Shown one piece after another: positions 16,605 to 25,836 of a stretch of DNA of 64,000 bases. The number at the start of each line of letters is the position of its first letter. Positions within the stretch are counted from its first letter, which is position 1. The notes beneath the pieces were generated by a model. It was not told where the DNA came from, made no database searches, and was given only the letters and a program-made list of their open reading frames with translations. The stretch is from Candidatus Saccharibacteria bacterium oral taxon 955 (GTDB lineage: Bacteria; Patescibacteriota; Saccharimonadia; Saccharimonadales; Saccharimonadaceae), in contig CP047918.1 in assembly GCA_010202265.1 (NCBI GenBank), positions 558,001 through 622,000 on the forward strand. The letters are read 5' to 3'. The translations under genes and the position numbers were made by a program.

Positions 16605-17453
16605 TCAAGCAAAATAGTGTGGCATAAGACGTGTGTTGTCCACCACACAAGCCAGTGAGTGATGAGAGTAGTGTCCGGCACCAAAGCCAAAACTGATCGG
16701 AACCAACTTAGGACTTAGTACTTTTACAACTCTTAGCGCAGAGTCTTCCTCCGATACGTTCACGACAACCGCGTCCAGCTTACGTCTTAGGGTGTCAATT
16801 GAAGTTGCTACCTCGGGAGTAGTTTTTGAGATTTCACCCTCAAAAAGAAATTCCAGGTGCTCATGATATAGCCTCGACTGAGCGTAAAGCACTTCATGGT
16901 CTAGGACGCTATGAACGTGTTCGGGAGTAAGCTCTCGTGTACTCTGCTCGTTTAAGCCGTAGATCAGCCTAGACTCAGCCTCTTGAAAAGCCTTGATAGC
17001 AGCCTCATCAAACGACTCCAGCGAGCTGGATGCACCACTTACAAAGCAGGGATATGAGTCGGAGGTAATCACCACTTCAATGATGACAACTCCCATCTGG
17101 CTCACATCAAGGACGGTCACATCGTGACCTCGACTGCTCCAGTACTTCGCCCCGTTTTGCAGATGTAGTGGCAGAATCGCATAATCCAGCATGCGCGGAC
17201 TACGCTTTTCGTACCAGCTACGCATCAGGCTGTCTCGCTCGACGATCTCTAGCAAGCCTCGGTCGATTGCTCCAGTCAGATCGGTGTGGGCCGCAAAACC
17301 CGAAGAACAGGTATCCACCACCAACTTTCTATCGAGTTTTGGCGTGGAGTAGAACACAAGATCCGTCGGTACAAATACCGTTTCTCCCGTGCAACCTACT
17401 CCCTTGACCCATTCAAATATAGAAAAGTAGCTAAGGCGCTTGGAGTTACAGCC
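16605..17453 (-). pseudogene. 5'-truncated YcaO cyclodehydratase
   Basis: YcaO enzymes use ATP to activate peptide backbones and form azolines. The readable frame runs from a TAG at 17454-17456 and already reads as YcaO sequence there (WVKGVG, TVFVPTDLV), continuing through CSSGFAAHTDLTGAIDRGLLE and the characteristic ERDSLMRSW, to a C-terminal PHYFA that resembles the PxPxP-type tail. A GTG at 17357 could start a 250-residue product. Family members are about 400 residues and their first ATP-binding segment lies N-terminal to what remains, so that part is missing. The loss point is within 30 bp of the inverted-repeat arm, suggesting the rearrangement removed it. Activity is unlikely unless the missing half is supplied elsewhere. 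Confidence 0.8.
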
Positions 17454-17482
17454 CTAAGCTTATTTACCAAATAGGGCACCTC

Positions 17483-17626
17483 ATAGCAACCGCTGGAATC
17501 TCGACAGTGGTTTTCGGCGGGTCAGGGCGCGGGTGACCCGCCGAACAGGGCTTTGCCCTGATCTCTTTTTCAACGCCGTACCGCATATTGGTAGTAGGTT
17601 CGAGCAAACTCGTAAAAGTGAGTCAT
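17483..17626 (-). repeat. Right arm of 144-bp perfect inverted repeat
   Basis: Reverse complement of 15362-15505. Beyond it at 17625 the words ATACTGAAACTGTCG repeat those at 15314 before the left arm, so the cassette is also bracketed by a 15-bp direct repeat from the tRNA-Gln terminator. Confidence 0.95.
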
Positions 17627-17669
17627 ACTGAAACTGTCGTCAAGCGGGCGACAGATTTTCTATATATGC

Positions 17670-18140
17670 CTACGTCCGTCTTGGTAATTCTCGAACCGTC
17701 AACACCGCCGCCCAAAGCCATAGCGCCGAAAAAGCAATTATCCAAACTCCAACGGTTGTTATAATCGTACCGCCAAACAACCCCGTGTTTGAACGGTCGA
17801 CCGTGCCAGCAAAGTTTTGCCACAGCGCGAGTAGACACCACAGCACTGGCGCAGCGACAACCAGCCTACAAGAAATAGCTCGCCATCGATCGCTTAGCTT
17901 CATAGATAATAGATACGGAAGTGCTCCAATCTCAAGTGCTGGGATAATAACTGCTAAGACAACCGCCGTCACACGACCACCAAATAGCCCAAAGCCTAGT
18001 GTCACATCAGAGAAACGCTCGTAACTAAATAACTGCGCAATCGCAAGCCCTGCGTACAGAAAGGCTAAAACAAGCCCCCGAATATACGCTGGGTTTTTGC
18101 CGAATTCTTCTGGAAATATATGTTTTATCATCTTTTTCAT
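17670..18140 (-). CDS. MauE/DoxX-like membrane protein
   Basis: From ATG 18140 the product has 156 residues and four hydrophobic segments, the first beginning at RGLVLAFLYAGLAIAQLF, the fourth near the C-terminus. The four-helix layout and AQLF..ERF pattern resemble MauE/DoxX-like membrane proteins, which often serve disulfide or methylamine-related redox steps; the assignment is weak. A longer frame to 18299 would add a basic N-terminus of 53 residues with another hydrophobic stretch. It lies outside the cassette and next to trmD on the same strand. Confidence 0.55.
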   Translation of the reverse strand: MKKMIKHIFPEEFGKNPAYIRGLVLAFLYAGLAIAQLFSYERFSDVTLGFGLFGGRVTAVVLAVIIPALEIGALPYLLSMKLSDRWRAISCRLVVAAPVLWCLLALWQNFAGTVDRSNTGLFGGTIITTVGVWIIAFSALWLWAAVLTVRELPRRT

Positions 18141-18306
18141 GATTTTAGTATATACTTTTCCACAAGTTTTTTCATTTTTTTTCAAAAAAGTGCTTGCGCT
18201 TCTAAAAATTACCATGTATTGTACAAGTAGCGAAGTTACAAAAACAAACACTCCACCAAAAGACTGTTTCATCGCTCTACGATATTTCCACCACAACATA
18301 TCGCAT

Positions 18307-18340
18307 ACACCCCGCTATAGAGCGGGGTGTTCAGTTTTTT
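18307..18340 (+). terminator. Hairpin with T-run beyond trmD
   Basis: ACACCCCGCT-ATAG-AGCGGGGTGT followed by TTCAGTTTTTT on the plus strand. No plus-strand gene is seen before it, so it may close an unseen RNA or act weakly on trmD transcripts. Confidence 0.5.
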
Positions 18341-18998
18341 AGGGACGCTCAGCTTTTTTGCTATGTTCAGCGCGCCATTTGGCAACTTCACCGTGATGAC
18401 CGCTCAAAAGAACATCTGGCACTCGCATCCCCTGCCACTCGGCAGGTCTCGTATACTGAGGAAACTCTAGAGTTTCACCATCAGAAAAACTCTCAATAGT
18501 AGCGCTCTCTGCACCGCCAAGTACCCCTGGAATTAAACGTACAATACTATCGATCACTGTCATCGCTGGTAATTCGCCACCCGTTAATACATAGTCGCCG
18601 ACGCTGATCTCCTGATCAACTAGTGCCATAATTCGCTCATCATAGCCCTCATATCGACCACAAATAAAAATATACCCATGATCCGTTTCGCTGTACTTCT
18701 GGGCCATCGCCTGCTTCCAGCGACTTCCTCGAGGCGTCATAATCAATACTTTTGCCGTAGGATCACACTCCTTTGCCTTCATGACCGCCTTCCACAGTGG
18801 CTCCACCATCAGCAACATACCATCTCCACCGCCATATGGCGTATCATCTACTGTCCGCCGTGAGCCCAGACCAAATTCTCTTAGATCTATGGTTGATAAT
18901 TCAACGCGCCCGTCTTTCTGCGCTTTCCACATCATAGAATTGCCAAATACCCCCGTAAACATCTCTGGAAATAGCGTAATAACCTGGAATTTTTTCAT
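18339..18998 (-). CDS. trmD: tRNA (guanine-37-N1) methyltransferase
   Basis: A 219-residue SPOUT-fold enzyme that methylates G37 of tRNAs reading CNN codons, preventing +1 frameshifts. The knotted SAM site is seen in YVLTGGELPAMTVIDSI and the preceding IFICGRYEGYDERI. Length is a little short of the E. coli protein (255), mainly at the C-terminus. It is in the same orientation as khpA and rpsP further upstream, the usual order, but rimM is absent and a plus-strand gene is inserted. Confidence 0.96.
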   Translation of the reverse strand: MKKFQVITLFPEMFTGVFGNSMMWKAQKDGRVELSTIDLREFGLGSRRTVDDTPYGGGDGMLLMVEPLWKAVMKAKECDPTAKVLIMTPRGSRWKQAMAQKYSETDHGYIFICGRYEGYDERIMALVDQEISVGDYVLTGGELPAMTVIDSIVRLIPGVLGGAESATIESFSDGETLEFPQYTRPAEWQGMRVPDVLLSGHHGEVAKWRAEHSKKAERP

Positions 18999-19185
18999 TA
19001 TTTATAGTATAACAATCTTTGACATATTTGTCTATTTCTGTTTTTATAGTTATTGCATTATTATTTTATTTATGTTCTAACAATATTTTATATTTTACCT
19101 ATTTTATGGTGTAGTTTTTGAATTAAATTCGGACTAGGCGTCGAGACTTTTCATTTATCCAGGGGTATAGTAAACTATAACCGAT

Positions 19186-19521
19186 ATGGAGTTCGAAACA
19201 TCTAGCAAAGAAAAAACAGATGGTATAAGTGACGAAATGCGTCTAGCCGCCTCTAGTCGCAAGACCGTCATCACCCCAATTCACGAGGATATTTATGCAG
19301 ACGAAGAGTCCGACGAGCTAATCGCTACCCAACACACGCTAGCTCCACCGATTGCCAATATACCAAGCGACACTGAGGCAACGACCGCTTATACAGACGC
19401 AAACACACAAGCAGGACAAAAAACCCAAAAAACTCATAAACTAGCGCTCATAATCGGCACTTGTGCTGGAGTTGTTCTCATAGCATTAGCGACAGTATTT
19501 ATACTGACGAGATATTTTTAA
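19186..19521 (+). CDS. Small tail-anchored protein, unknown
   Basis: A 111-residue acidic protein. The first about 85 residues are low-complexity and charged, with many Thr and Ala, and the last about 23 (LIIGTCAGVVLIALATVFIL) form one membrane helix with a short TRYF tail. No Shine-Dalgarno is seen; a TATAAC lies just before the start. It is inserted between trmD and khpA on the opposite strand. Function unknown. Confidence 0.6.
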   Translation: MEFETSSKEKTDGISDEMRLAASSRKTVITPIHEDIYADEESDELIATQHTLAPPIANIPSDTEATTAYTDANTQAGQKTQKTHKLALIIGTCAGVVLIALATVFILTRYF

Positions 19522-19557
19522 CACCTCTACTAGCATCGTATTGCCGTTAAAACCAAC

Positions 19558-19587
19558 TAAATACCCGCTACTTCTAGCGGGTATTTA
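19558..19587. terminator. Intrinsic terminator
   Basis: AAATACCCGCT and AGCGGGTATTT around a 6-nt loop, after the small tail-anchored protein gene; symmetric enough to serve the khpA side as well. Confidence 0.75.
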
Positions 19588-19680
19588 GTACAAATAAGTC
19601 TCTCTAAACCATTTGGTTTAGCTCGCATGAGCTATTTTGTTTGTTCTCGCAGTTCAGGTTCTCGCATGAACTGCTTACGA

Positions 19681-20085
19681 TTATATATCGAGGTCATCTA
19701 GTTCTGCAAGCTCTTGACGAGACTTTTTTGCGAACTCGCTCTCTTGATTTTCACTGTTTTCCACAGCCTCATCGGTAGATTTATCCACAGTGCCATCACT
19801 ATCGTCATCTGACGACATCATGATCGGCTCATCTGGATTGTCGTTATTAACTATCTTTAGGTTGTAGCGTGCAGAGTTTTTCGTACCAAGTGCGCGCAGG
19901 AGTGTACGTAAGCTCTGCGCCGTAACCCCTCGACGACCAATTACACGCCCTAGATCATCTGGGTTAACAGTGAGAGTCAAAAGCACACCTTTTTCATCTA
20001 CTATGCGATCCACGACGACATCGTCGGGATTACCTACTAGTGATTTAACGATATATTCTACGAATTGCTGGTCGATAGTCGACAT
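19681..20085 (-). CDS. khpA: KH-domain RNA-binding protein KhpA
   Basis: A 134-residue KhpA (YlqC) homologue, a small KH protein that binds RNA and in Gram-positives pairs with KhpB in cell-size control. The KH GxxG loop is GRRG in GRVIGRRGVTAQSLR at about 47-60. After the about 80-residue domain comes an unusual acidic, Ser/Asp/Glu-rich tail of about 50 residues. It follows rpsP by 161 bp, the conserved neighbour. Confidence 0.92.
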   Translation of the reverse strand: MSTIDQQFVEYIVKSLVGNPDDVVVDRIVDEKGVLLTLTVNPDDLGRVIGRRGVTAQSLRTLLRALGTKNSARYNLKIVNNDNPDEPIMMSSDDDSDGTVDKSTDEAVENSENQESEFAKKSRQELAELDDLDI

Positions 20086-20246
20086 ATGCCCTCCATGTCT
20101 ACCTTAGTCTTACTGTTTGATATCGTACGTACTTTTATTTTAGCACGCTCACATAAATTATGAACGTAACGCAATAAAAATACCCCCAAACAATCTGGAT
20201 TTTCTGGGGATATTTTATTTATAAAAGACTATTCAGCTAGCGAGAC

Positions 20247-20606
20247 TTACTCTTCGGTTGTTGAATCAGTCTCAGCTGGAACTTCTTCTTTTGGCTGGTT
20301 CTTGCGAAGTTTTTCGGCATTTCGAACTGTCTTAGTCTTGCCACCCTTAAACTCCTTGACCCACTTTGGCAGCTTCACACCGGCTTCTTTTAGAAGCTTA
20401 GCAACACGTGGAGTTGGCTGAGCGCCGTTATCGAGGTATTTTTGAGCCATTTCAACATTTATATTTGACTCCTTGGTATGCGGGTTGTAGTTACCAACAT
20501 ACATGACGACACGACCGCTAGATGGGTGACGGCTCGCCTCTTGAACTGCCAACCGATAAACTGGGTATGCCTTGCGACCGAGGCGCTGCAAACGAATTGC
20601 GAGCAT
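20247..20606 (-). CDS. rpsP: 30S ribosomal protein S16
   Basis: Ribosomal protein S16, 119 residues, with the conserved start MLAIRLQRLGRKAYPVYRL and the YNPHTKE stretch. The C-terminal about 35 residues are a Lys- and Glu-rich extension beyond the usual 80-90. First gene of the rpsP-khpA(-trmD) block. A weak hairpin with T-rich arm at about 20180-20220 follows it. Confidence 0.97.
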   Translation of the reverse strand: MLAIRLQRLGRKAYPVYRLAVQEASRHPSSGRVVMYVGNYNPHTKESNINVEMAQKYLDNGAQPTPRVAKLLKEAGVKLPKWVKEFKGGKTKTVRNAEKLRKNQPKEEVPAETDSTTEE

Positions 20607-20884
20607 AAAATTAAAACTTCCTTTACTTCACATTAGTACTATTGTTACTTCCGTAATATTCTAGCGTGTTACAGGGAAAATGTCAACAAAGCATGACTAG
20701 AAGTTCGAAAACAACAAGCAGGCTACGTGATGGTTATGGTCCCGCTTCTAACAAGATCACCATCAGCTATAATTGACATAAATGTACATACATGCTATAA
20801 AAATACTAGCTTTTCGCCCAAGGTTTTGTAGAGAGGGCGAAGGTCGCTCTTTTGCCCTGAACGAGAGGTTTGATAGGAGAGAAC

Positions 20885-21262
20885 GTGTATAGCGACAATC
20901 TTGACAAGGCTAGCCTGAAAGCTCGAATAGAAGAATTGAAAAAGGAGTTGAAGGAGTTGAACAGACTCAAAATCTATCCAAACCGTGAAACCGCCTACGG
21001 TATGAGTAGATCGATAGAGTTGACGAGCGAGATCAGCGACAGCATGCAGTGTATAAAACTACTTAGTGAGAGGATAATTCTCCTAAATGAGCTTGTCTTG
21101 GCTTACGGCAATTCCACCACCGGTCACGACGCCAAGAAGGTAGCTGAGTCGTCGCGACAAATAGCCCGAAGCGCGACATACATCAAGCTACTCAATCAAA
21201 AAGTCGGTCTGTTGTGCGAGATAAATACGCTATATCTCACACCCGTCAGACCGATATCATAA
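20885..21262 (+). CDS. Coiled-coil protein, unknown
   Basis: A protein of about 125 residues, mostly Leu/Lys/Glu helix (LKARIEELKKELKELNRLK), likely a coiled coil of unknown function. I favour GTG at 20885 because AGGAGA lies just before it; a TTG at 20870 would add five residues. It is on the plus strand, convergent with rnc, in a stretch otherwise minus. No homologue is recognised. Confidence 0.5.
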   Translation: MYSDNLDKASLKARIEELKKELKELNRLKIYPNRETAYGMSRSIELTSEISDSMQCIKLLSERIILLNELVLAYGNSTTGHDAKKVAESSRQIARSATYIKLLNQKVGLLCEINTLYLTPVRPIS

Positions 21263-21342
21263 GGGCCAAACGAAGCCCGTCAAAGAAGATCACCAGACAC
21301 CTCTGTCTAAACGTGACTCTTTGGCGGGCTATTTTCTTGGGA

Positions 21343-22053
21343 CTATTGCCGCTTCTTGTACTCTTCAAGAGCTGCTCGAGCCGCCTGTTGCTGAGCAGAC
21401 TGCTTACTTGGGCCAATCCCCTTACCCATAAGCGCACCATTGACATACGCACCAAGCGTAAACACCTTGTCGTGGTCAGGACCCTCTTCTGAGAGTACTT
21501 TGTAGACTGGCGTTGCACCATCCAATTGCTGAGAAACTTCCTGAAGATGGCTCTTTGGGTCTCGCCATGACCCCTCCGCCAAAATTCCCTCAAGCTTAGA
21601 TAGAATATGCTCATGTATGAATCTACTAGCCTCATCGTAACCTTGGTCTAGGTAAATTGAACCTATCGTCGCCTCAAAAGCATTAGCCAATATCTGCAAG
21701 CGCGCCCGCTCCGAGCCATTTTTTTCTCCCTTACTCATACGAACTAACGGCTCGTAGCCAAGCTTTTGCCCAGCTGCACCGATACTCTCAGTTCGAACCA
21801 AAGCTGCACGCCAGCTCGTCAACACACCTTCTGGCTCTGAAAAATTACTGTATAGGTAGTCCGTTACGACCAACTCCAGTACCGCGTCACCAAGAAACTC
21901 AAGTCGTTCATTGTGTTCAGACACTGATTTTTTATGCTCATTTACGTAGCTTCTGTGGGTCAAAGCAGTAATCAGGAGCTGAATATCATTGTATTCAAAT
22001 CCTAATTTCTGCTTTGCAAACTCAACGTATGGGCCAATTGGCATACCACTCAT
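21343..22053 (-). CDS. rnc: Ribonuclease III
   Basis: Double-strand-specific RNase of 236 residues that processes rRNA and structured mRNAs. The catalytic signature ERLEFLGDAVLELV is at about 40-53, and a C-terminal double-stranded-RNA-binding domain covers about 160-232. ATG at 22053 is chosen because GGAGG lies 8 nt before it; a TTG at 22059 is too close. It follows a NUDIX gene and nusB. Confidence 0.96.
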   Translation of the reverse strand: MSGMPIGPYVEFAKQKLGFEYNDIQLLITALTHRSYVNEHKKSVSEHNERLEFLGDAVLELVVTDYLYSNFSEPEGVLTSWRAALVRTESIGAAGQKLGYEPLVRMSKGEKNGSERARLQILANAFEATIGSIYLDQGYDEASRFIHEHILSKLEGILAEGSWRDPKSHLQEVSQQLDGATPVYKVLSEEGPDHDKVFTLGAYVNGALMGKGIGPSKQSAQQQAARAALEEYKKRQ

Positions 22054-22069
22054 TGGCAAATCCTCCTTT

Positions 22070-22573
22070 TTATAGCTTTTCTTCCCGGATACGCGTCTTT
22101 GCCTTTAGCATCAACTTAGCAATATCCTCATATTCGATCAGATCAAGCGCCCTATTAAACGGAAACCACTTGATGCCATTCATCCATTCTTCCTTTTTGA
22201 TCTCATTGCCATCTGTGCGAACACGCACCAGATAAATTTGCGTTGTCATCAGAACTAGCCGATCAATACGGCGATAACGAAAATGAATCTTGCCTAGCCA
22301 CCCAAGCATATCAACATCATAAAGCCCCGCCTCCTCACCAATTTCGCGACGCGCCGTCTGTACCGCCGTTTCACCTTCCTCTATATGACCTTTTGGAATA
22401 GTCCATCGGTCTTTAGCATCTTGAATCAGCAGTATCTCTAAATCGTTATTTTTTGTATGACGAAAAACGATTCCGCCACTTGTCGGCTCACGTACAATTT
22501 CTTGAATCGACGCTTTCGCATGCGAAAGATGCTTCTTAGTACGATCAAGCCTTTGCTTGCTTGGTTTTGGCAT
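22070..22573 (-). CDS. NUDIX hydrolase
   Basis: A 167-residue NUDIX protein with a full box from [11 protein letters not shown] to REIGEEAGL at about 62-84. The N-terminal about 25 residues are basic ([14 protein letters not shown]), perhaps for nucleic-acid contact. It overlaps the end of nusB by 29 bp and lies 16 bp before rnc, so nusB-NUDIX-rnc is one operon of RNA-related genes. Diadenosine polyphosphate or mRNA-cap type substrates are possible; the sequence does not decide. Confidence 0.88.
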   Translation of the reverse strand: MPKPSKQRLDRTKKHLSHAKASIQEIVREPTSGGIVFRHTKNNDLEILLIQDAKDRWTIPKGHIEEGETAVQTARREIGEEAGLYDVDMLGWLGKIHFRYRRIDRLVLMTTQIYLVRVRTDGNEIKKEEWMNGIKWFPFNRALDLIEYEDIAKLMLKAKTRIREEKL

Positions 22574-23015
22574 CGGCTGAAGCTCCCTCTACAAGCGTTC
22601 TAAACGCAGTACCAAGTACTCCGTTGATAAACTTGCTTGAGTTATCAGAACCAAATGCTTTGGCAAGTTCAACCGCCTCGTTAATCGCTACCTTTGGCGG
22701 TACGCTATCAGCACAATACAAAAGCTCATATAAACCTATACGAAGTACTGTGCGATCGACCCGGGCGATCTGCTCAATCGGCCACTCAGGTGCGATTGGT
22801 CGAATCTTTGCGTCAAGGTCAGCAATCGATGCTAAGACACCCGCGACCAATCGCTTCACAAAATCAGTATCATCAATCGCCGATTCGTATCGTTCGAGAT
22901 TACGACCGAGGATTTCGTCAAGGTTGACATTTGGATCCTCAGACTGCGTACGAAACTCATACTCATAAAGCGTCTGAAGTGCTACAATTCGGCCGAGATG
23001 TCGGTTTGATGCCAT
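22545..23015 (-). CDS. nusB: Transcription antitermination factor NusB
   Basis: A 156-residue all-helical NusB, which binds boxA RNA with S10 to prevent early termination in rRNA operons. Conserved parts are [16 protein letters not shown] at the start, and [27 protein letters not shown] towards the end (shown here in parts: [15 protein letters not shown]). Head of the nusB-NUDIX-rnc operon, 62 bp after rpmF. Confidence 0.94.
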   Translation of the reverse strand: MASNRHLGRIVALQTLYEYEFRTQSEDPNVNLDEILGRNLERYESAIDDTDFVKRLVAGVLASIADLDAKIRPIAPEWPIEQIARVDRTVLRIGLYELLYCADSVPPKVAINEAVELAKAFGSDNSSKFINGVLGTAFRTLVEGASADAKTKQAKA

Positions 23016-23077
23016 TTGTCAGTTGGTTCTTTCTTGTTAAACTATTCCCACTCGTTTTTAGACAAAAAGAATTACTA

Positions 23078-23218
23078 CTACTTTTTGCCAGTTTCGTTCT
23101 TTGTCGTCTTTACCTTTACTGGTGACTTGCCGTTTACACGACGTGCAAGTTTGAGGACGAGATGACTGCGACGCAAGCCGGTTTTGCGAGGGCTTGACTG
23201 CTTCTTTGGCTGTGCCAT
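23078..23218 (-). CDS. rpmF: 50S ribosomal protein L32, short zinc-free form
   Basis: A 46-residue protein beginning MAQPKKQSSPRKTGLRRSH, the L32 N-terminal pattern (MAVPK...R..RRSH). The usual C-terminal CX2C...CX2C zinc ribbon is absent; the tail is Lys/Thr-rich with no cysteine. AAGGAG precedes ATG at 23218 with normal spacing. It lies between leuS and nusB on the same strand. L32 is the only family that fits, but the short length leaves some doubt. Confidence 0.85.
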   Translation of the reverse strand: MAQPKKQSSPRKTGLRRSHLVLKLARRVNGKSPVKVKTTKNETGKK

Positions 23219-23365
23219 GAAATATTCTCCTTATTACTGTGTATAAAACTTGTCTATTATTATACCGTACTATCGCCTATATCTCAATAGCTCGACCAAA
23301 ATAGCAACTCACTTCGCTATCGTCCGACAGGGTTCAGATTCACGACAAATTATTGCTCTAGCAAC

Positions 23366-25801
23366 CTATACGACAATACTGAGGAGTTTATTTTTGATGT
23401 AGATTACCTTTTTTGGCTCACCTGAGACAAATTTCTGTACATTTTCGTCCTGCAGAGCCAGCTCTTTGATGGCCACCTCAGATTCACCACTCGCTACCTC
23501 TAGCTTGGCTCGAAGCTTGCCGTTTACCTGAACGATGATTGTCATTGTGTCTCGAACAATCTTCGCCTCGTCCCAAACCGGCCACGGCTGACTATCAATC
23601 TGTGTGTCATGTCCGAGCTGTTGCCATAATTCCGCCGCCATATGTGGCGCAAACGGCTGGACAAGCTGGATCAATGCTTCAATTGCAAAACCCCACTCCT
23701 CATCTATTCCTTGGAGTTTGAGTTTATATAGGCTATTGACCATTTCCATCATCGAGGCAATCGCCGTATTGAAGCTTAAACGACTAATATCATCGGTGAC
23801 TTTTTTTATAGTTTCGTGAGTAATACTATTTAATTGAGCTGTATCGATTTTTTTATTGGACAGGGATTGCTTAGAATCAATATATTCCTGTGTCAGTGTC
23901 CAGGTGCGGTTCAAGAATCGATAAACTCCAGCGATACCACGGCTATTCCAACTAGAGTTCTCGTTTATCGGACCGAGGAATAGTTCGAAAGTCCGTAGCG
24001 CATCGGCACCGTATCCTGCATCGATAACTTCTAGCGGATCAACGACGTTACCCAGGCTCTTGCTCATCTTTCTACCATCTTCAGCCTGGATCAGGCCATG
24101 GTAGACCAACTTCTTGACCGGCTCCTTGAAGTCTGTGAGGCCGAGTTCATAAAACACATGCGTCCAAAAACGCACATACAATAGATGAGCCACCGCGTGA
24201 TCACCACCAACATACATATCAAGAGGTGCCCAATAATTAGCCAGCTTCGGATCCCACGCCTCCTTGTCATTGTGTGGATCGGTATAACGAAGCAAATACC
24301 AGCTACTACAGGCATAACCATCCATCGTATCTGTTTCACGCCGAGCTGGCCCACCGCAAGTCGGACAAGTCGTATTTACCCATTTTTCCTGAGCGCCAAG
24401 TACCGATTTACCGTCACCACGTGGTGCAAAATCAACCACGTCTGGCAAAATCACTGGCAGATCCGACTCAGGTACGGCAACTGCGCCATGCTTATCACAA
24501 TGGATAATCGGGATTGGCGCCCCCCAATATCGCTGACGACTGATAAGCCAGTCGCGCATTTTATAGGTGACCTTGCTTCGCCCACTCCCCTGCTGCTCGA
24601 GCCAAGAGACAATCTGCTCACGCGCCTCGCTCGATGGCATACCGTCAAACTGGGCGCTATTTACCAGAATACCCTCACCGTGATAGCATTGCTCGCTCGT
24701 ATCCTCAGGTCGTTCAACCACTTCAATGATTGGTAAACCAAACTTCTCAGCAAATGCAAAGTCACGCTCGTCGTGTGCCGGCACGGCCATAATTGCACCC
24801 GTCCCGTAACCCCACAAAACATAATCAGCAACCCAAACTGGCACCTTCTCACCATTTGCCGGATTGATAGCGTATCCACCCGTAAATACACCCGTTTTAT
24901 CCTTGCCCTCGCTTGAGCGTTCGATCTCTGATTTCTTGATAGATTCACTTATATAGCTTTCGACAGCCTCTCGCGTATCATCGTTTATAAGCTCGCTAAC
25001 TAACGGATGTTCTGGTGCCAGGACGAGAAACGTCGCGCCAAACAGTGTATCTGGTCGAGTCGTAAATACAGTCAAAATTTTCTGACCTTCACCTTCGACT
25101 ACAAACTCGACTTCCGCCCCCTCACTGCGGCCAATCCAATTTTCCTGCGCAGTCTTGATTTTATCTGGCCAGTCAAGTGCAGAAAGTTCAGCGAGTAAAG
25201 GATCAGCGTAATCAGTAATCTTGAAAAACCACTGTTTCATCGGTTTTTTTACAACCAACTCTTCACAGCGCCAACAGCGACCATTGATCACCTGCTCATT
25301 GGCAAGGACCGTCTTGTCCTTTGGACACCACCACTGATTAGCTTCTTTTTGGTAGGCCAGGCCTCGTTCGAATAATTTTGTAAAAATCCACTGAGTCCAC
25401 CTATAGTACTCAGGGTCACTCGTTCGCACCTCTCGACTCCAGTCGATACTCGCCCCGACCCGACGTAGCTGATTAGTGAAGCTTGCAATATTTTCTGCCG
25501 TGGTGTCCTGTGGCGTCCGACCAGTTTTGATCGCATAATTCTCCGCAGGCAACCCAAAGTTATCAAACCCCATTGGGTACATGACATTGTAGCCAAGCGC
25601 CCTACGAAATCGCGCGACCGCATCAACAATCGAATGCTCAAAAAAATGCCCTGTGTGCATACCAGCACCACTAGGATACGGGAACATGCCCGTCACGTAA
25701 TACTTCGGCTTATCACTCTCGTCTGGAGCAATATACCTCTTGTCGCTAGACCAGATCTGTTGCCACTTTGGTTCTATATCGCTTGGGTTGTAACGTTTCA
25801 T
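23366..25801 (-). CDS. leuS: Leucyl-tRNA synthetase
   Basis: Class I synthetase of 811 residues. The HIGH-type motif is in PYPSGAGMHTGHF at about 42-54 and KMSKS in GRKMSKSLGN at about 585. A zinc-module CX2C pair lies near 160-180 (WWCPKD, RCWRC), the CP1 editing domain follows (TTRPDTLFGATF), and a second zinc-like CPTC pair is near 480. TATAAT lies 8 nt upstream of a GAGGTCG-ATG start. Stand-alone gene. Confidence 0.98.
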   Translation of the reverse strand: MKRYNPSDIEPKWQQIWSSDKRYIAPDESDKPKYYVTGMFPYPSGAGMHTGHFFEHSIVDAVARFRRALGYNVMYPMGFDNFGLPAENYAIKTGRTPQDTTAENIASFTNQLRRVGASIDWSREVRTSDPEYYRWTQWIFTKLFERGLAYQKEANQWWCPKDKTVLANEQVINGRCWRCEELVVKKPMKQWFFKITDYADPLLAELSALDWPDKIKTAQENWIGRSEGAEVEFVVEGEGQKILTVFTTRPDTLFGATFLVLAPEHPLVSELINDDTREAVESYISESIKKSEIERSSEGKDKTGVFTGGYAINPANGEKVPVWVADYVLWGYGTGAIMAVPAHDERDFAFAEKFGLPIIEVVERPEDTSEQCYHGEGILVNSAQFDGMPSSEAREQIVSWLEQQGSGRSKVTYKMRDWLISRQRYWGAPIPIIHCDKHGAVAVPESDLPVILPDVVDFAPRGDGKSVLGAQEKWVNTTCPTCGGPARRETDTMDGYACSSWYLLRYTDPHNDKEAWDPKLANYWAPLDMYVGGDHAVAHLLYVRFWTHVFYELGLTDFKEPVKKLVYHGLIQAEDGRKMSKSLGNVVDPLEVIDAGYGADALRTFELFLGPINENSSWNSRGIAGVYRFLNRTWTLTQEYIDSKQSLSNKKIDTAQLNSITHETIKKVTDDISRLSFNTAIASMMEMVNSLYKLKLQGIDEEWGFAIEALIQLVQPFAPHMAAELWQQLGHDTQIDSQPWPVWDEAKIVRDTMTIIVQVNGKLRAKLEVASGESEVAIKELALQDENVQKFVSGEPKKVIYIKNKLLSIVV

Positions 25802-25836
25802 CGACCTCTATTATATCAGAGGCCACTAGTGATGGT

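Noticed and set aside
18140-18299. N-terminal extension of the MauE/DoxX-like gene
   Set aside because: Basic, lysine-rich and without a start signal; the shorter form fits a four-helix protein.
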